A DNA stretch of 64,000 bases. It comes from Mycteria americana. Its lineage: Eukaryota; Chordata; Aves; Ciconiiformes; Ciconiidae. Below the pieces are notes generated by a model, which saw only the letters and a program-made list of their open reading frames with translations, did no database searches and was not told the DNA's origin. Both the position numbers and the translations under genes were made by a program. The stretch lies in contig NC_134379.1 of the NCBI RefSeq assembly GCF_035582795.1, forward strand, positions 2,294,001 to 2,358,000, written 5' to 3'. Below, in pieces: positions 60,034-64,000 of this stretch (its first letter is position 1; every line of letters begins with the position of its first letter).

Positions 60034-62689
60034 TCTCCAGTTTCCATGGCTACGCCAGAGTTTACTCTTCCCCGCCTTCAGCCGCCTGCACGGGCGTGAT
60101 GCGAAAAAAGGTCCCCATGTGATGTAAAAAGCCCGGGGATGTGGCACCTCCTGGTTTTTGGTAGCAACAGCTGCATCCCAGGGTGGTCAAACCACAGAGC
60201 AACGGGCACCGACCGTCCCGGCAGCGCTGGCGTCCCAGCCGAGCGGCACCTTTGCAGCGTTCGGGAGAGCTGCGGCACAGTTTTGGGGCGCTGCCTTCTC
60301 CCCCTCGCCTCCCTGACAGCAGCAGGGACCCGGGGGAGGCAGCGAGTGATCTTCTGGGGAAAAATCCAGCCTCGGAGCCATCAGCCACCTCTCGTTCAAT
60401 GCGAGGTGACAGCGCGGAGCAGAGATCCCTGAGCAGGCGCTCAGGCTATGGCTTGTTAATGGGGGAAAACAAAACCTGAGCTTTAGGTCACCGCGTGCAA
60501 TTTAAGTGGCCGAATACCCGTCACCGGAGGCCTCTCTGGGGAGGCAGAGGGATGTCGAAACATGGCGGGATTTTTGTTTGCTTTCCAGTGACACAAGGAG
60601 CAGAGGGGGTAGCGCATCCCAGCCCACGGGCCAAGTCCCCCTGGTCGGAGCAGATTGTGGCTCGGGGGCTCCCGGGGCGCAGTCGGCTGCGCGGGTGCGT
60701 GACCGTTTCCAAATCCACGGGTGCTCTGATTCACGGGGCCGGTGGGTGAAGTGGGAAGTGTTTCTGTAGCCCAGGTGTGTTGTGCCCAGCCGCGTTCGGC
60801 TGTGGAGAGCCACGCGTGCCAGAGGCTTAGTCACCTCCGGGGCAATCCTCGTGCCTCGCCCCGGCAGCCCGGGCATCCCTGCCTGCTCCTGGCTGCCTGG
60901 CCGGGCTGCCTGCGCTGCATGGAGCAAAGCACCATCCCCCAAGGCCCCTTTTCCCCCTGCTGTCCCGCCTGATGGGCTGTAGGTGACCGTGGGCTCTACA
61001 GGGTCATGGGGAGCAGCTCCACGAAGTTTGTTGCATGGAGGGGTCCCCTCGATGCATTGACTGGCCCCTCGTTAGACAGCGGGGGAGCAGAGATGGTGCG
61101 CTGTGCAGGGACCCCCTGGTACGGGCTGTGTTTTGGCAGCTCCCTTGGCGAGACGCTGGGCACAGAGGGGTGCCGGGGTGCTGTTTGGGCTCGGGAGGGT
61201 GGGGTGAGCTTCATCCGGGCGCTCGCCCGCTGAGTCACGGGGCTGTGCAGCCGCGCCAGCCAGAGCCATGGCGTGCATGCCTCCGGCCTGGCTGGCGGGT
61301 GATGCTCCACGTCCTTCCCCGACCCCTCTCCCCGCGCCCCGGGGAAAGGCTCTGTGGCCAGGCAGGGAAGCGAGGGCTGATGGACTGACGTGGCCCGGCA
61401 GCTCAGCCTCCCCAAAGGCGCTCGCTGCTCCTTGCGCCTCTCGCACCGTGGCTCCCTCCCTCCCCATCCCAACCCATGCATCGCTACCTGCCTCGCGGGC
61501 AGCCGAGCCGGGGTCTCTGCCCCATCGCAGGGACCTCAGCCATCTCCTGGAAGCCCAGCCTGCAGCGTGCTCCTGCAGAGCCTGCCCCGCCAGCGCCGCG
61601 TACGGGTGCGCCGAGCGCACGTCCCCATCGCGTTTAATGGGAAGGGTTGGGGAGCGCTGGCGCCTGCAGATGCTGGTTCGTGAAACGTTGACTTTCCAGA
61701 CAGGCTTTGCAAAAGAAATGAGATGTTAGTGATTGTATGGGATGCCAGGCTGCTTTCTCTGGTGCAAAGGGTGATCCTTGCTTGGGGCCGGCGGGGAGCC
61801 TGCGGTGGAGCAGGCATTGCCTAACGGCTCCCGTGCCACAGAGGCCCGAACCGCTGGGCACCCCGCGTGCTCCGAGCTTGCGCTTGACCCCGCGTCTGGG
61901 TTTCTCATGCTTGTTCCTACTCCGTTGTTGCCTGTGAGCCCACATGGTGCTGACCCAGCGCTGCCGTGGTGTGCCAACACACGGCTGGGACGCGTGGTCT
62001 GGCTTGCAGTTCCCCTGCGGAAGCACGTTCGGCTCCGTGGGGAGCGGCCGGGCGGGACGGGGGCACGGCGGGACGGGGGGGCTGCAGGCATTTGTGTGCG
62101 TGAGGCTGCTGGTGGGTTCGCTCCCTGGCCCCCTCCATCGGCTCCGGTCGAAGGGAGCGGGGTGGAAACGCGTGTGCTTTTCCTGTGCCACCGTGCGCGC
62201 TCCCTCCGCACGCACTAATAAATCCGTGCTGGTTTTTCCCGGAAGGCCGCTGAACCAGTTTGTTGGAAGAGCAGAGATTGCTATGGGGCATCGCCGAGCG
62301 GTTTGGATTTTTCCCTTTTTCACGTCGCACCGGCCAGGAGGGCGGCTCTGGTGTTTCTTTAACCGCAGCTGAAAAGCTGCTGTTCCAGTGCCGTGGTGTT
62401 TGTCTCCAAAAGGAGGTGGTTTAGGTTTCACCAGCCCCACCTGACGGGAATTCGAGCAGGCGCTAAAACTAGGGCTTCTTGCGCCTTCGTTATCGGCGTT
62501 ATCTGCTCCGCTGCAGCGGCCGTGCGGAGCGGGGGAGCCCGGTGCTGCGCTGGGGGCGGCGCGAGCCCCCGGCATCTGCTCCAGGCAGCCCCCGCGTCCC
62601 GGGGCTGAGTCACCAACGGGCCGAGTGCGTTCGCTGCTGGTGTGACGGCAGCCGAGAGACCCAAAAAAACCCCAGCACTGATGCTTTTA

Positions 62690-62960
62690 ATGACAGGTGA
62701 ATAACACGGCCCCGAAGAAGAGTCATATACCGTGCATACCTCATGCGACGGCTATTAGTGGTGACTAAGACTGTGCTGGGACGGAGCAGCGACTGCCTCC
62801 CCGCATTGCCCGAGTCCTGGCATAATTAATTCTGCAGGTACCCGTATCGGCACGTTAACCCAAACTGGCCGTCTTCCCGCCTGTCCCCAGCCTTGTTCCA
62901 TATTTAATCTTTCATGTTCACCTGAGTCTCTAATTAAGCCAACTGCAATCCTTCGCTGAG
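62690..62960. promoter_or_regulatory. AT-richer island, candidate conserved element
   Basis: This stretch breaks the GC-rich background. It contains ATAATTAATTC (62821-62831) and CTAATTAAG (62930-62938) homeodomain cores. It has no coding potential. Enhancer function is only an inference from composition and motifs. Confidence 0.3.
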
Positions 62961-63099
62961 AGCCCGCAGTGTATTAACGAGGTCTGGCATTCCCGGAGCG
63001 CCGTGCATGCGAGACCCACGCAGCAGCCCGCCAAAACCAACCCCCGGGCCGGTGGTTTTTCTGTTGTTCTCTCTTTCTCTCTTTCTTTGGTTTTTTTTG

Positions 63100-63120
63100 C
63101 CCCCCCCCCCCCCCCCCCCC
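63100..63120 (+). repeat. Poly(C) tract of 21 bases
   Basis: Twenty-one C are preceded by a roughly 40-bp T/C-rich tract (63060-63099). The tract may form an i-motif or triplex, and it is a likely spot for sequencing or assembly error in length. Confidence 0.95.
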
Positions 63121-63544
63121 GTAACACTGATCCCAAAGCAGGGTCTGAAGTGAGGGCCCATTAGCAGCAAAGTTCTCAAACCCAGCGTGTAGGGACTGTC
63201 TTTTTTGTTGTTGTTTGTTTGTTTTCCTTTTTTTACAGCAAAGTCATGACCGGTTAGTTTGAGGTATGTGAAAAGCGCTTTTATTGGGTTTCTTTTCACT
63301 GGCAGCAGCTGTCCAGAGAGCTCGTGTCTGGGTGAGGCAGGGCAGCACGGAAATCCCACGTGCCGCTTCCCAAGCAGCTGGCGGAGGAGCCGGCCCGTGG
63401 CCGGGGCAGGAGCAGCCACCGTCCTGCCCCGACGTCCCACCTGGCTGCCTTCCTATTACAGCATCCCCGTTAAAAATAAAACCACACGCCGAGGCACTGA
63501 ATGGGGTTCTGATTTCCCTCGGTTGCCGCGCGGGTCTGGGTGAT

Positions 63545-63680
63545 GGGGAGAGATGCGTGTTGTAAATAGAACAGCATATCCATGGCAACCCCAACTTTTC
63601 ATTATTGTTAATTACTTGCACAGTGCCAGAGCCGCGCATGGCGCTTCCCAGCGCGGATAAAGATAGATCCCCCCTTTCAA
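63545..63680. promoter_or_regulatory. AT-richer island with RFX half-site, candidate conserved element
   Basis: The stretch contains CCATGGCAAC (63580-63589), an X-box half, then AT-rich sequence with TTGTTAATTAC and a GATAAAGATAGATC stretch with GATA cores near 63656-63669. It is non-coding. Regulatory role inferred. Confidence 0.3.
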
Positions 63681-64000
63681 AGCCTCTCCAAATGACATCG
63701 AGGCGACAGCTAGCTCTTGGGAGGCTGGAGCTGGGTCTGGCAGGCAGCGTCGGAGACATTTTGTGAGGAGCCAGGATTTAAAGGAGGAGGGACTGGCGTG
63801 GCAGAGGGGCAGCCAGGAGCTCGGGGGCGGCTTTTCTCCCGAAAAACACCTTCCCCGTGTGTCAGAAAACGGTTCAGAGGGGCCATAGCAGCGTGCACCC
63901 GGCTGGGAGGAGGGGGACAAAAGCCATGGGGAGAGGGGCTGCCCCGTGCTTGAGCACTGGCTTTTCTTTCCTCTCTGTTTAATGGTGATCGAGAGAGCAC

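Larger units (their letters stand above)
57800..64000. other. Intergenic region right of DUSP14
   Basis: Apart from the repeats and candidate elements listed separately, I see only GC-rich DNA. It is full of chance open frames that overlap on several frames and match nothing I recognise. In human the next gene is TADA2A; no part of it is evident here. Confidence 0.6.

Noticed and set aside
61634-62575. 313-residue open frame on the - strand
   Set aside because: GC-driven frame with no recognisable domain, and long competing frames overlap on the other strand.
1-64000. CRISPR arrays, operons, prophage, tRNA or rRNA genes, toxin-antitoxin or other prokaryotic systems
   Set aside because: Spliced vertebrate genes and CR1 repeats show this is animal nuclear DNA; I saw no sequence resembling those features.

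Overview
The window is vertebrate nuclear DNA and almost certainly from a bird. It has split genes with GT-AG introns, two CR1 LINE 3' ends in the avian style, and two neighbouring genes that are also neighbours in human 17q12 (DUSP14 and SYNRG, tail to tail). The species cannot be named from the sequence alone. The left two thirds are AT-rich. From about 44-46 kb to the end the DNA becomes strongly GC-rich, as is common on small avian chromosomes.

Positions 1 to about 40.28 kb hold most of SYNRG (synergin gamma) on the + strand. I place 22 coding exons, from 557-597 to 36295-36426. Every junction keeps the reading frame, giving about 1,388 codons before the TGA. Only the first exon, with the start codon and a short N-terminus, lies upstream. 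The protein runs: Met/Gln/Pro-rich N-terminus, charged helix, EH domain, a long disordered stretch with nine acidic-Phe adaptor-ear motifs and five copies of a KYxxF/L element, then a conserved C-terminal helical and Cys/His-rich module. A 3' UTR of about 3.8 kb ends at a polyadenylation signal near 40254. Introns are mostly unremarkable AT-rich DNA; the longest (19831-28594) has stretches that could be conserved non-coding elements.

About 2.2 kb of intergenic DNA separates SYNRG from DUSP14, an atypical dual-specificity phosphatase on the - strand. Its whole coding region lies in one exon (CDS 43932-44528), with a splice acceptor at 44646/44647. A strong-context three-codon upstream ORF (44544-44555) precedes its weak-context start codon. 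A CpG island at about 56.5-57.5 kb carries a plausible first-exon donor at 57197/57196, so 44.6-57.2 kb is probably DUSP14 intron, with possible extra non-coding exons I could not place.

From 57.5 kb to the end I see no gene. TADA2A would be expected further right if the human order is kept. This region holds a GGGGCC run, a G-rich minisatellite, a (GGA)n tract, a 21-base poly(C) tract and several AT-rich islands that may be enhancers. The two genes have separate jobs: SYNRG in AP-1/clathrin traffic at the trans-Golgi network and endosomes, DUSP14 in damping MAP-kinase and T-cell-receptor signalling. I found no evidence of a new multi-gene system. The best leads are the DUSP14 upstream ORF, the split Cys/His module of SYNRG with its 36-nt exon, and the promoter-proximal G-rich repeats.
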